Positions 10,499 through 18,870 of a DNA stretch of 37,709 bases are shown here, one piece after another. Source of the DNA: Syntrophorhabdales bacterium (lineage in GTDB: Bacteria; Desulfobacterota; Syntrophorhabdia; Syntrophorhabdales; Syntrophorhabdaceae); assembly GCA_018052995.1 (NCBI GenBank), contig JAGPMK010000018.1:1-37709 (forward strand), in the 5' to 3' direction. Numbering within the stretch: the first letter of the stretch is position 1; each line of letters begins with the position of its first letter. The position numbers and the translations under genes were made by a program. Below the pieces are notes generated by a model. The model did no database searches. It was not told the origin of the DNA and saw only the letters and a program-made list of their open reading frames with translations.

Positions 10499-11488
10499 TT
10501 AGAGATTAGAAAGACCCTTAAGCAGCTCCATAGCCTTTAATGCCTCTTTATCATTTAAGCTCCCGAGCCCACAGCTCGTGGTTATAAGTATTGATTTATC
10601 ATCCCCTGTTTTTTTTATATCCTCAAGATTTTTTCTGAATCTTTTTAACAGATCAATCATATCACCTATGGATTTTTCAAGGACCATCTCAGATGACGGC
10701 ACCACACCAGGCGATATAATACCACCCCTTTTAATAAAATCTTTTAGTTCTTGCTGAAAATAGAATATGGTATCCATATAGTTGAAGGCATCATAATTTA
10801 TTATATCAATATTACACCCCAGAAGCACAGACCAGTCTGTATTGCCACAGCAGTGGATGCCTGTTTTTGCGTCAATCCCCTCTATGACATCATTAAATAT
10901 GGATATTGTCTCTTGCTTCCCGATAGATACATATGCTGTCCCAAACGAGACCATATAGGGCTCGTCAAAGAAGATTATGACATCCTTGTCAGGATAAGAT
11001 GACCTTATTGTCTCTACCATCCATTGTGCCTTCATATGCAGTGCCTTTTTAATGATGTCAAAAAAGGCAAAGTTATATATAATGGGGACCCCCTTATCAT
11101 CCTTTAAACCAAGTCCCATGCTGAAGGGCCCTGTAAGCTGACCCTTTATAGACTTAACGCTGCCAGATATATCCTTTAGCCTTTCAAGAAATCTATAAAA
11201 CCCAGGGGCTAACCTATCAGATATGGCAAAGGCATTGAGATTATTCTCTGCTACATCTTCATAGAATCTCTCTATGCCATCTGTTTCCTGAGTATTGACA
11301 AATACAGAATTTTTTTTACTATCCAAGACAATACAGGGGACTGATTCAAGGAATGGGGAATACATATTTTCATCTGGCGACCTTTTAGGGAGCTGAGGCC
11401 AAAACGGTATCTCTGCACAGGTAGAAAATATAATATCCAGTGCCCTGTCTATATCTGTAAAGGGAAGGCTCCCTATGCCTGTAATCAT
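10499..11488 (-). CDS. core-MetE / UroD-like methyltransferase
   Basis: A 329-aa protein of the UroD/MetE barrel superfamily that resembles only the C-terminal catalytic half of cobalamin-independent methionine synthase. Likely zinc ligands are H212 and C214 (GIHCCGNTDW) and C306 (TTSCGLGS), with E176 in FFDEPY. Stand-alone proteins of this type in anaerobes and archaea make methionine or move methyl groups, often from corrinoid proteins; the donor here is unknown. The opening ITGIGSLPFTD is typical of the family. The ATG at 11488 has a clear GGAGGTG site. It follows uvrC by 96 nt. Confidence 0.78.
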   Translation of the reverse strand: MITGIGSLPFTDIDRALDIIFSTCAEIPFWPQLPKRSPDENMYSPFLESVPCIVLDSKKNSVFVNTQETDGIERFYEDVAENNLNAFAISDRLAPGFYRFLERLKDISGSVKSIKGQLTGPFSMGLGLKDDKGVPIIYNFAFFDIIKKALHMKAQWMVETIRSSYPDKDVIIFFDEPYMVSFGTAYVSIGKQETISIFNDVIEGIDAKTGIHCCGNTDWSVLLGCNIDIINYDAFNYMDTIFYFQQELKDFIKRGGIISPGVVPSSEMVLEKSIGDMIDLLKRFRKNLEDIKKTGDDKSILITTSCGLGSLNDKEALKAMELLKGLSNL

Positions 11489-11584
11489 CTATTACACCTC
11501 CATCAATGGTTATTTATCCTGTCTATCAACCTTATAAATTCCTTACAACTTCTAACACACCTGATTTTTCCTGTAAAGTATTTA

Positions 11585-13189
11585 TTAATTCAGGTCATCC
11601 CTTTTCTTCCATCTTTTATGGGAGGCTATGGCAAATCTGTGGGATTCATCCCTTATCTTCACGATGGTCTTGAATACAGGGGAGAACGACGGCATAAGAA
11701 CAGGATTTTTCCTCAAGGGGATATATATGAGGTCTTTCATGGCATGTCTTCTTTCATCCTTGGCAATACTTATTATATCTATGTCTATGTTCATCTCCCT
11801 CAATACCTTAAGGGCTGATGAGAGTTGGGCTTTTCCGCCGTCAATTATAATAAGGTCAGGCAGTGGCATAATCTTTGGGTCTTTTAGGCGTCTTGAGATA
11901 ACCTCCATTATTGATGATGTATCATCCATAGCGGAAGGGCCTTTTATATGGAAGACCCTGTATCCATTCTTTTTGGGTTTAAAGGATTCAAATACAACCA
12001 TTACACCAGTAGGATTTTTTCCATGGGTATGAGATATGTCATAGGCCTCTATCCTCAACGGCTCTTTTTTGAGGTGGAGCATGGCCTTAAAAGATCTTTC
12101 AAGGGGAACCCTTTCTTTGTCCTCGTACAGATTTTCAACTGCCAGCGCAATGATGCGGCTAGTGGACGGGTCTTTTTGGCTTTTTATTTTAGTGATAGTA
12201 TTTTTTCTCTCCCTGAGGAAATCCGCAAGGAGATTTATATCCCCTGTCTCCTGAGATAGGATAATCTCTTCAGGGGCCGGCCTTGAGCTGTAGAACTGAA
12301 AAAGAAGGGAGGATATGGCATCATCAATAAAATCTGATATATAAGGCTGGCTGAAGGTTTTTTTGGAAATAAGGACACCCCTCCTGAAGTTTAAAACAAC
12401 AGCCTTTAGCGTGCCCTCTTCGCCAAGGAATCCCCACACATCCCTGTTTTTTCCCAGATGTTCATGGACATTCTGTTTTTCTACAAGCCTTTCAATCGCC
12501 ATGTATCTGTCTTTAAGGATTTTTGCATCCTCAAACCTCCACTCTGCGGCTGCCCTTTCTATCTGTTTTGATAGATTTTGAAGCAGTTTTCTGTCTCGTC
12601 CTGAGAGAAAATCTATAAGCTCAGATACCATGTCTCCATACGCCTTTTTATTGATCTTTTCCTCACATGGCGCAGGGCACCGACCCATCTGAAAAAGGAT
12701 ACACGCCCTTTTTCTCTTCCTGAATACAGTTTTCTTACATCTTCTCACTGGATATATTGCCTGGACGATCTTTAGGATCTCCTTTATATCCCCTATACCT
12801 GGATAAGGCCCGAAATATATGGCTCCATCATCCTCAATCTTTCTTGTTATATATAATGCCGGAAACTCCTCCTGTACCGTAAGTTTCAGAGAGATATAGG
12901 TCTTATCATCTTTGAGGTTTATATTGTATCTTGGTTTGTGTTCTTTAATGAGGTTGTTCTCTAAAAGAAATGCCTCCTTTTCATTCCCTGTTAATATTGT
13001 TTCTACGTTCGTTATATTGTCTGTTAGGTGTTCAGTCTTTGCATCCCTTTTGCCTCCTCTTGTATAGCTTTTTACCCGTTCCTTTATATTTTTTGCCTTT
13101 CCTACATAGATGACCCTGTTTTCTCTATCTTTAAATATGTATACACCTGAGGATTCGGGTAGGTTCTCTATTATTTTTTCGTCTATCAA
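11585..13189 (-). CDS. uvrC: UvrABC excinuclease subunit C, lacking the C-terminal HhH domain
   Basis: Nucleotide-excision-repair nuclease that cuts on both sides of UvrB-bound damage. The GIY-YIG nuclease for the 3' cut is at 15-90 (GVYIF, YVGKAKNIKERV, E77). An iron-sulfur-type cysteine set is at C151, C163, C171 and C175. The UVR (UvrB-binding) motif is near 210-235, and the RNase H-like 5' nuclease has D384, D450 and H517 (AYDISH, IIDGGKAQL, RDESHRFA). At 534 aa it stops right after the nuclease, so the (HhH)2 DNA-binding domain of the ~600-aa family is absent. The start is TTG at 13189, with AAAGGGTG upstream. It is preceded in the operon by the 33-codon ORF. Confidence 0.95.
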   Translation of the reverse strand: MIDEKIIENLPESSGVYIFKDRENRVIYVGKAKNIKERVKSYTRGGKRDAKTEHLTDNITNVETILTGNEKEAFLLENNLIKEHKPRYNINLKDDKTYISLKLTVQEEFPALYITRKIEDDGAIYFGPYPGIGDIKEILKIVQAIYPVRRCKKTVFRKRKRACILFQMGRCPAPCEEKINKKAYGDMVSELIDFLSGRDRKLLQNLSKQIERAAAEWRFEDAKILKDRYMAIERLVEKQNVHEHLGKNRDVWGFLGEEGTLKAVVLNFRRGVLISKKTFSQPYISDFIDDAISSLLFQFYSSRPAPEEIILSQETGDINLLADFLRERKNTITKIKSQKDPSTSRIIALAVENLYEDKERVPLERSFKAMLHLKKEPLRIEAYDISHTHGKNPTGVMVVFESFKPKKNGYRVFHIKGPSAMDDTSSIMEVISRRLKDPKIMPLPDLIIIDGGKAQLSSALKVLREMNIDIDIISIAKDERRHAMKDLIYIPLRKNPVLMPSFSPVFKTIVKIRDESHRFAIASHKRWKKRDDLN

Positions 13190-13240
13190 TCCACTACACC
13201 CTTTAATCTTTTATTTAATCTATGTCCTAATAACCAATTA

Positions 13241-13342
13241 TTACAGTCCTGATCTGTTGTTTATGCCTTTTATTATCTCATTCTTATCGTTTTTTATGTA
13301 TGTCCTGAGCTGTTCAAGGGTATCGTCTCTGTTTATGAACAT
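13241..13342 (-). CDS. 33-aa small protein upstream of uvrC
   Basis: A short ORF in the divergent uvrC/mraZ region. It starts MFINRDDTLEQLRTYI and ends INNRSGL. It has an unusually good ribosome site, GGAGGT at 13349-13354, six bases before the ATG. The product is hydrophilic, predicted amphipathic helix, with no membrane segment or cysteine. It ends 51 nt ahead of uvrC and is in the same orientation, so it would be the first gene of the - strand operon. I do not recognise it. It may be a real small protein or a leader ORF that sets uvrC translation. Confidence 0.55.
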   Translation of the reverse strand: MFINRDDTLEQLRTYIKNDKNEIIKGINNRSGL

Positions 13343-13469
13343 ATTATGACCTCCATATTATTATGTGTATCATAACTATTTGGAAAACTTCAATAATTTA
13401 TAGGTACCTAATCTATTCTCAATATTGCCTTTTGCGTGCCTCTTGTGGGTGAAAAAAATCAAAAAAAGC

Positions 13470-13498
13470 TTGACAAAATATAGTGTTACAAGTATAGT
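13470..13498 (+). promoter_or_regulatory. sigma70-type promoter of the dcw cluster (PmraZ)
   Basis: TTGACA at 13470-13475 and TATAGT at 13493-13498 with a 17-base spacer, directly ahead of the 10-bp direct repeats and mraZ. It is the only strong promoter seen for the 16-gene cluster. The rest of the divergent region (13343-13469) is AT-rich and shows no convincing promoter for the - strand operon. Confidence 0.82.
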
Positions 13499-13538
13499 TG
13501 GTTTAATGTGGTAAATGGTGTTATAAGGTGGGATAAAG
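13499..13538 (+). promoter_or_regulatory. MraZ box: four 10-bp direct repeats
   Basis: Four units fill the entire space between the -10 box and the mraZ ATG in exact 10-base steps: TGGTTTAATG, TGGTAAATGG, TGTTATAAGG, TGGGATAAAG. MraZ proteins bind TGG-headed direct repeats with one helical-turn spacing ahead of their own gene, so this is the expected autorepression site. The last two units also contain the ribosome site AAGGTGG (13526-13532), so bound MraZ would cover both the transcription start and the leader. Confidence 0.7.
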
Positions 13539-13979
13539 ATGTTCGCTGGTAGATATGAATATACATTAGACGATAAAAGCAGGGTCAGTATACCCTCAAA
13601 ATTTAGAGAGGTTTTGTCTGCCAGGTATGATATGCGCCTTATCCTTACTAACCTAGACGGTTGTATTGTGGGTTATCCTTATCAGGAATGGATGGGTATA
13701 CAGGAGAATATTGCAAAAAAAGAACAGATAAATAAGGATGCAAGGACTTTTTTAAGATATTTTTACTCAGGGGTTACAGAGTGTTCTATAGATAAGCTGG
13801 GGAGAATCCTGATACCCCAGTCTTTAAAGACCGATGCCTTTATAAAGAAAAATGTTGTTATTGTGGGCATGAATAAAAAGATAGAGATATGGGCACAAGA
13901 GATATGGGAAGAGCTTGTAAAGAAGGCAATATCCGACCCTGATAAGGTAGCTGATATTGTTTCTGAGCTTGGCCTTTGA
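13539..13979 (+). CDS. mraZ: transcriptional regulator MraZ
   Basis: A 146-aa AbrB-fold protein that forms a ring and represses the dcw cluster by binding the repeats ahead of it. The duplicated DxxxR signature is clear: LDDKSRVSIPSKFRE (about 11-25) and IDKLGRILIPQSLK (about 85-98). Length is typical. It overlaps rsmH by four bases. Confidence 0.97.
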   Translation: MFAGRYEYTLDDKSRVSIPSKFREVLSARYDMRLILTNLDGCIVGYPYQEWMGIQENIAKKEQINKDARTFLRYFYSGVTECSIDKLGRILIPQSLKTDAFIKKNVVIVGMNKKIEIWAQEIWEELVKKAISDPDKVADIVSELGL

Positions 13980-14845
13980 TTGAAAGAGCCCATATACCCG
14001 TTCTTGTTAAGGAAGTATTAGACCATTTAATCAGTGAAAATTTTAAGCTTTTTATAGATGCAACAATAGGGGGTGGTGGTCATGCTGTCAGTATTCTTGA
14101 GCAACATAGCAGCATAAGACTTATAGGCTTAGATGTAGATGAGGCTAATCTGGGAATAGCTAAAATAAGGCTATCCCCTTTTTTGGAGCGTATCAGATTG
14201 ATAAGGGGAAATTTTAGAAACATTAAGAAAATTCTTGAAGATGAAGGCACAGATGCCTTTGATGCGATACTCTTTGATCTTGGCTTATCTATGCATCAAC
14301 TGGACAGCAAAAGGGGGTTTAGCTTTTATGATGATAGCTATCTTGATATGAGGATGGATAGACAGCTAAAGACAACGGCCTATGATGTGGTTAATCATTA
14401 CAGCCTTGAAGAATTAGAGAGGATAATACTGGAATATGGAGAAGATTATAGGGCAAGGGCTATTGCAAAGGCTATAGTATATGAAAGAAAGAAAAGGCAT
14501 ATAACCACAGCTATTGAACTAGGTAATCTTGTATCAAGAGTTAAAGGTAGAAGGGGTAGATTACACCCGGCAACAAAGGTATTTCAGGCAATAAGAATAG
14601 AGGTTAATAGAGAGCTTGAAAACATAGAGATGGGGCTCAATGATGCTGTTGAGATGTGCAGGCCTGGGGGAAGAATAGGCGTGATATCCTTTCATTCATT
14701 GGAGGATAGGATAGTAAAGAGAATCTTCAGGGAAGACAAGAGGTTAAAGACAATAACAAAGAAGCCAATAAGGCCATCTCAGATCGAGGTAAGACAGAAT
14801 CCTGCCTCAAGGAGTGCCAAGCTCAGGGTGGCAGAGAAAATATAG
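13976..14845 (+). CDS. rsmH: 16S rRNA m4C1402 methyltransferase RsmH
   Basis: SAM-dependent N4-methylation of C1402 in 16S rRNA. The SAM motif DATIGGGGHAVSIL is at about 19-32, FDLGLSMHQLDS at about 101-112, and VISFHSLEDRIVKRIF near 239-254. At 289 aa it is close to the usual ~310. The start is TTG at 13976, overlapping the mraZ stop, which implies coupled translation. It occupies its standard position as second gene of the dcw cluster. Confidence 0.96.
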   Translation: MIERAHIPVLVKEVLDHLISENFKLFIDATIGGGGHAVSILEQHSSIRLIGLDVDEANLGIAKIRLSPFLERIRLIRGNFRNIKKILEDEGTDAFDAILFDLGLSMHQLDSKRGFSFYDDSYLDMRMDRQLKTTAYDVVNHYSLEELERIILEYGEDYRARAIAKAIVYERKKRHITTAIELGNLVSRVKGRRGRLHPATKVFQAIRIEVNRELENIEMGLNDAVEMCRPGGRIGVISFHSLEDRIVKRIFREDKRLKTITKKPIRPSQIEVRQNPASRSAKLRVAEKI

Positions 14846-14858
14846 ATAAGGGGGGTAG

Positions 14859-15158
14859 ATGCAAAAGGTCTATGTATATGCAAAACAAGAAACAAAATAC
14901 AGGGGCATGCAGTCAACCTTTTTATTGATTTTGTCCTTTATAGGCATTGCATTTTTTTATTTTATAATCAGAGGGGCATGTAATGACCTGAGAGAGGATC
15001 TGATTATTCAGCTTTCCAGAGAAAAGATTGCCCTTGAGACAAACAACAGGTTAAAGACAGAGCTATCGGGGATCACCAAGAAAAGATACCTTGAATTCAA
15101 GGCAAAGGAGCTTGGGCTTAAAAAGCCAAAGGAAGAGGAGGTTGTGGTATTAAGATGA
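14859..15158 (+). CDS. ftsL: FtsL-like divisome protein
   Basis: A 99-aa bitopic protein at the ftsL position. A short cytoplasmic N-terminus is followed by one membrane helix (about 20-41, LLILSFIGIAFFYFI) and then a heptad-patterned segment (about 44-75), the usual FtsL plan. It would pair with FtsB and FtsQ at midcell to regulate the septal synthase. A strong AAGGGGGG site precedes the ATG. Sequence in this family is poorly conserved, so the call rests on topology and position. It overlaps the next gene (ATGA). Confidence 0.82.
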   Translation: MQKVYVYAKQETKYRGMQSTFLLILSFIGIAFFYFIIRGACNDLREDLIIQLSREKIALETNNRLKTELSGITKKRYLEFKAKELGLKKPKEEEVVVLR

Positions 15159-16066
15159 ATAAAAAGGCTAAAAGAAAAGCCTTCTTCATCTGCTTAACCA
15201 TATGCTTGATGTATATCTCATTAACAGTGAAGATTACAGAGAGATTCAATATGGCAAGATTATCTCAGGCCACAAACAATATCAAAACCAGCGGCATATC
15301 GCTATCTGCTCAAGCAGAACAGACAAAAAAACAACAGGCAATAGAGATACCACCAGCAAGAGATGTTAAGGAAACAGGCTCGGCGATATCAGTAACAAAG
15401 GAGGTTGAGCCTGATAAAACTTTATCTTTTAAAAGAGACGATGACCATATAGAGCCTGGGTTTTTCATGTCGATCCCTATAGTTTGCTATCTTATAAAAA
15501 ACAGGATTATAGAACAAGATGTCCTTGTGCCTTCGTCGGGAAATACATGGAAAAAACCACTCAAGATACTCGAGGATAGAGATATAGAAGGCCTGAAGAA
15601 TCTTTCAAGATTGGTAAATAGGAAGGAGATATCCGATTTCCTGAAAAAAGAAGGTATAGAGCATAAAGATGATATAAGTACAGAGGATTTGATAATAGGT
15701 AGGGGTTATCTGGTGGATAAGGTAAGACTTAGACAGATATATGGAGTGTATGTGGGGGATGGATACGATGCTATTTTGCCTATCGCATTGAATAATATGA
15801 TGATAAAAAAAACCAGCAAGGGTTTTGAGTTTTTACTCACAAGACAGCCAGTTTTTGATAACAGAAATGAGAATAAGGCAGAGAAGGAATGGACCATGCC
15901 ATCCCTGATAAATCTCCCCATGAGGGTTGCCCTTGAAAGGCTTAATGTAAACACATCAAGGATAAAGATTGTGGGTATGGGTAGCGTGTATGATCAGTCA
16001 CCAAAGCCCCATGAGACAGTAAAGGGCGAGTCAGAATGTATACTTTATGGAAGGGTGAATAACTAA
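15155..16066 (+). CDS. pseudo-FtsI: membrane-anchored degenerate transpeptidase with PASTA repeat
   Basis: This occupies the ftsI (septal PBP) slot but is 303 aa, not ~570-600. One N-terminal membrane helix (about 8-25) is followed by a linker (about 30-90), with no PBP dimerisation domain. A shrunken transpeptidase-like part spans about 95-215, and a PASTA repeat lies at about 247-300 (MPSLINLPMRVALERLNV). In the core, IEPGFFMSIPIVCYLIKNRII aligns by eye with the family's EPGSxxK segment. E-P-G is kept (100-102), but the catalytic Ser is F103 and the Lys is S106. SRL (151-153) stands for SxN, and IIGRGYLVDKVRLRQIYGVY resembles the IGYG...TPLQL region. No KTG is visible. It cannot be an active DD-transpeptidase. 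The frame is intact and overlaps ftsL, arguing against decay. Confidence 0.75.
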   Translation: MNKKAKRKAFFICLTICLMYISLTVKITERFNMARLSQATNNIKTSGISLSAQAEQTKKQQAIEIPPARDVKETGSAISVTKEVEPDKTLSFKRDDDHIEPGFFMSIPIVCYLIKNRIIEQDVLVPSSGNTWKKPLKILEDRDIEGLKNLSRLVNRKEISDFLKKEGIEHKDDISTEDLIIGRGYLVDKVRLRQIYGVYVGDGYDAILPIALNNMMIKKTSKGFEFLLTRQPVFDNRNENKAEKEWTMPSLINLPMRVALERLNVNTSRIKIVGMGSVYDQSPKPHETVKGESECILYGRVNN

Positions 16067-16069
16067 TCT

Positions 16070-17521
16070 ATGCGACTTATAGACCTTATAAAGGATATCC
16101 CTGTTAGGGATATAATTGGTGATACAGCACTTGAGGTCAGGGGTATTACAAAGGATTCAAGAATGGTAGGGGATGGTTATGTTTTTTTTGCCACTGCAGC
16201 GAGTGAACCATATATTAAAGATGCATTTATACGGGGCGCATCTGTAATTGTATCAGACAAAAGACATGACTACGGGTTTAGATGCCATATAATCACAGAT
16301 AATATAGGTTCTGTTCTCGGGAGAATGGCATCAAGGTTTTATGGAAGTCCCTCAGAAAAAATATCTGTAACCGGTATCACAGGGACCAACGGAAAGACAA
16401 CCATTACCTATCTGATAGAGTCGATACTCAATTATGCAGGGATGAGCCCTGGTGTCATCGGAACCATATCATATAGATACAAAGGGAATACCTTCAAGGC
16501 AGAGAATACCACGCCAGGGGCTGATGAATTGCAGATGCTTCTCTCTGAGATGGTTGCCCATGGTGTGAGCCATGTGATTATGGAGGTTTCTTCCCATGCC
16601 CTTGATCAGAAGAGGGTGGAGGGGACACAGTTTAATAATGCCATCTTTACCAATCTTACCCATGACCATCTTGATTATCACAAGAATCTGGATAACTACA
16701 AGGAGGCAAAGAGGCTCCTTTTTCACCATTATCTAAGAGAGAGCAATAAGAAAGAGAGATATGCAATACTGAACATGGATGACCCCTTTGTCGATGAATT
16801 TATCCCAGAGCCCCCCATAAGGACCCTATTCTACAGCCTTAAAAAACAGACCGATGTCCATCTTATAGACTACATGGAGGATATCCATGGTTTAAGGTTA
16901 AGGATTGTATTAGGAAAAGAGGAGATAGATATTGCCTCCCCCCTTATAGGTGGTTTTAATGCATCCAATATACTTGCAGCATGTCTTTATGGCTATATAG
17001 AAGGGGTATCTAGTAAAGACATAAAAAAGGGTATAGAGGCGTTAGAGGGTGTCCCTGGGAGATTGGAGCGTGTAAGAAATAATAAAGGATACTCGATATT
17101 TGTAGATTATGCCCATACCCCTGATGCCCTTGCCAAGGTTCTTGGTATGCTGAACAGGCTGAAAAAAGGAAGATTAATAACAGTCTTTGGTTGCGGTGGC
17201 AATAGGGATGAGGCAAAGAGGCCATTAATGGGGGATATAGCAACACGCCTCTCTGATTATGTTATTATAACCTCGGATAATCCGAGAAATGAGGAGCCTG
17301 AAAAGATTATAGAGGATATAATAAAGGGTGTTCATGGTAATTCTTACAGGGTTATCGAAAACAGAAGGGATGCAATCTTTGAGGCTATAAGGATGTTGGA
17401 AGAAGATGACTGCCTTTTGATAGCCGGTAAAGGTCATGAGGATTATCAGATTATAGGCAGCAATATATACCATTTCAACGATAGAGAGATAGCAGAGGGG
17501 TTTCTTCATGTGGTTTCTTGA
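16070..17521 (+). CDS. murE: UDP-MurNAc-L-Ala-D-Glu ligase MurE (meso-DAP type)
   Basis: Cytoplasmic ATP-dependent ligase adding the third stem-peptide residue, 483 aa. The P-loop is GTNGKTT at 105-111, and the lysine expected to be carbamylated is near 214 (YKEAK). DNPR at 403-406 is the signature of enzymes that select meso-diaminopimelate, which points to a DAP-type peptidoglycan. It starts four bases after the pseudo-ftsI gene and overlaps murF by 14 bases. Confidence 0.98.
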   Translation: MRLIDLIKDIPVRDIIGDTALEVRGITKDSRMVGDGYVFFATAASEPYIKDAFIRGASVIVSDKRHDYGFRCHIITDNIGSVLGRMASRFYGSPSEKISVTGITGTNGKTTITYLIESILNYAGMSPGVIGTISYRYKGNTFKAENTTPGADELQMLLSEMVAHGVSHVIMEVSSHALDQKRVEGTQFNNAIFTNLTHDHLDYHKNLDNYKEAKRLLFHHYLRESNKKERYAILNMDDPFVDEFIPEPPIRTLFYSLKKQTDVHLIDYMEDIHGLRLRIVLGKEEIDIASPLIGGFNASNILAACLYGYIEGVSSKDIKKGIEALEGVPGRLERVRNNKGYSIFVDYAHTPDALAKVLGMLNRLKKGRLITVFGCGGNRDEAKRPLMGDIATRLSDYVIITSDNPRNEEPEKIIEDIIKGVHGNSYRVIENRRDAIFEAIRMLEEDDCLLIAGKGHEDYQIIGSNIYHFNDREIAEGFLHVVS

Positions 17522-18869
17522 TGAGATTATTGATGCAGTAAAGGGTGTTCCTCTTGTGGTGAACAGGACATCCTTTGTTGATATCTCTACTGACACAAGG
17601 ACAATCAATAGGGATGAGCTCTTTATACCCCTTAAGGGAAAGAATTTTGATGGTCACAGGTTTATAAGGCAGGCACTGGAGGTATCAGGAGGAGGAGGCT
17701 GTTTGTGTGAAAAAAAGCAGGCAGATCTGGTAGCAGGTATAAAAGATACTGTTATCCTGGTAGATGATACTACCCAGGCACTAATAGACCTTGCAATATA
17801 TAAAAGGAAAAGGACAGGGGGAAAGTGGATTGCAATAACAGGCAGTAACGGTAAGACAACGACAAAAGAGATCCTCGTCAATACCATAAAGAAGGTATCT
17901 TCTGTTCATTATAATGAAAAAAATTACAATAATATTATAGGGGTATCCAAGAGCATCCTATCTATAAAAGAAGATTGCCAGTTTTATGTCTTTGAGCTCG
18001 GGACAAATATCAGGGGCGAGATAAAACAGCTTGCTACCATAACAGGGCCTGATGTATCCATTATTACCAATATAAATCCATCACATCTTGAAGGTCTCAT
18101 GGACATAGAAGGTGTGCTTAGGGAAAAATTAGATCTTTTTTATGGCACAAAGGAGGGAGGGGATATATTTATAAATGCAGACGACCTATACATAGTATCC
18201 TCTTACAGGGACAAAAAACATGTAGTCCGAGACTATGCTATTGACAGGGATGCCTCATACAGGCTTATTGTGGAGGAGGATCTAGGATGGGAGGGTTTCA
18301 GTCTATCGCTGAGTTTTCCCAGGGTGAGCTTTAAGGCAAAAACAAGGCTTCTTGGCAAACACAATCTATATAATTTACTTGCAGCAGCATCTATTGCCGA
18401 AACTATTGGGATAGGGATATCAAATATAAAAGAAACGATAGAGGAGTTTAATCACTATGATATGAGGTTTAAGCCTGTAAGGTCAAACAAAGGGTATCTT
18501 GTTGTAGATGATACCTATAACGCAAACCCCTCTTCTATGGAGTGGGCAATAAAGACAGTTGCCGAACTTCCATGCAGGGGTAAACGACTGGTTATCATTG
18601 GGGACATGAAGGAACTTGGGGGGCTGACAGAGTTTTATCATAGAGAGCTTGGGAGGGCATTAAAAAACAGTAATTTCAATAATATACTTCTTATAGGTGA
18701 ATCAGTGGTATATGTCCTTGATGAATTGGGAGAGGAGCGGGCAGAGATTTTTAAGGATAAAGAGACCCTTATCGAATATGCAAAAAAGACTATCAGGATG
18801 GATGATGTTGTCCTTGTCAAGGGTTCAAGGGCTGCGCGGATGGATGAGATAGTGGAGGCATTGATTTAA
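17508..18869 (+). CDS. murF: UDP-MurNAc-tripeptide:D-Ala-D-Ala ligase MurF
   Basis: Adds D-Ala-D-Ala to UDP-MurNAc-tripeptide to complete the pentapeptide precursor. It is 453 aa with the P-loop [10 protein letters not shown] at about 112-121 and the C-terminal Mur-ligase block [10 protein letters not shown] (about 328-337). It overlaps murE by 14 bases and ends one base before mraY. Confidence 0.97.
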   Translation: MWFLDEIIDAVKGVPLVVNRTSFVDISTDTRTINRDELFIPLKGKNFDGHRFIRQALEVSGGGGCLCEKKQADLVAGIKDTVILVDDTTQALIDLAIYKRKRTGGKWIAITGSNGKTTTKEILVNTIKKVSSVHYNEKNYNNIIGVSKSILSIKEDCQFYVFELGTNIRGEIKQLATITGPDVSIITNINPSHLEGLMDIEGVLREKLDLFYGTKEGGDIFINADDLYIVSSYRDKKHVVRDYAIDRDASYRLIVEEDLGWEGFSLSLSFPRVSFKAKTRLLGKHNLYNLLAAASIAETIGIGISNIKETIEEFNHYDMRFKPVRSNKGYLVVDDTYNANPSSMEWAIKTVAELPCRGKRLVIIGDMKELGGLTEFYHRELGRALKNSNFNNILLIGESVVYVLDELGEERAEIFKDKETLIEYAKKTIRMDDVVLVKGSRAARMDEIVEALI

Positions 18870-18870
18870 C

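Noticed and set aside
11500-11584. A frameshifted continuation of uvrC encoding the missing HhH domain
   Set aside because: The other two frames after the stop give only a few dozen codons without any HhH-like GxG pattern before new stops.
13401-13410. Perfect 10-bp palindrome TAGGTACCTA in the uvrC/mraZ divergent region
   Set aside because: The symmetry does not extend outward, and a 10-bp palindrome is expected about once per kilobase by chance.
15155-16066. Treating the short ftsI gene as a simple pseudogene
   Set aside because: The frame is intact, coupled to ftsL by a 4-base overlap, starts with a proper membrane anchor and ends with a well-formed PASTA repeat, with no frameshift or stop.
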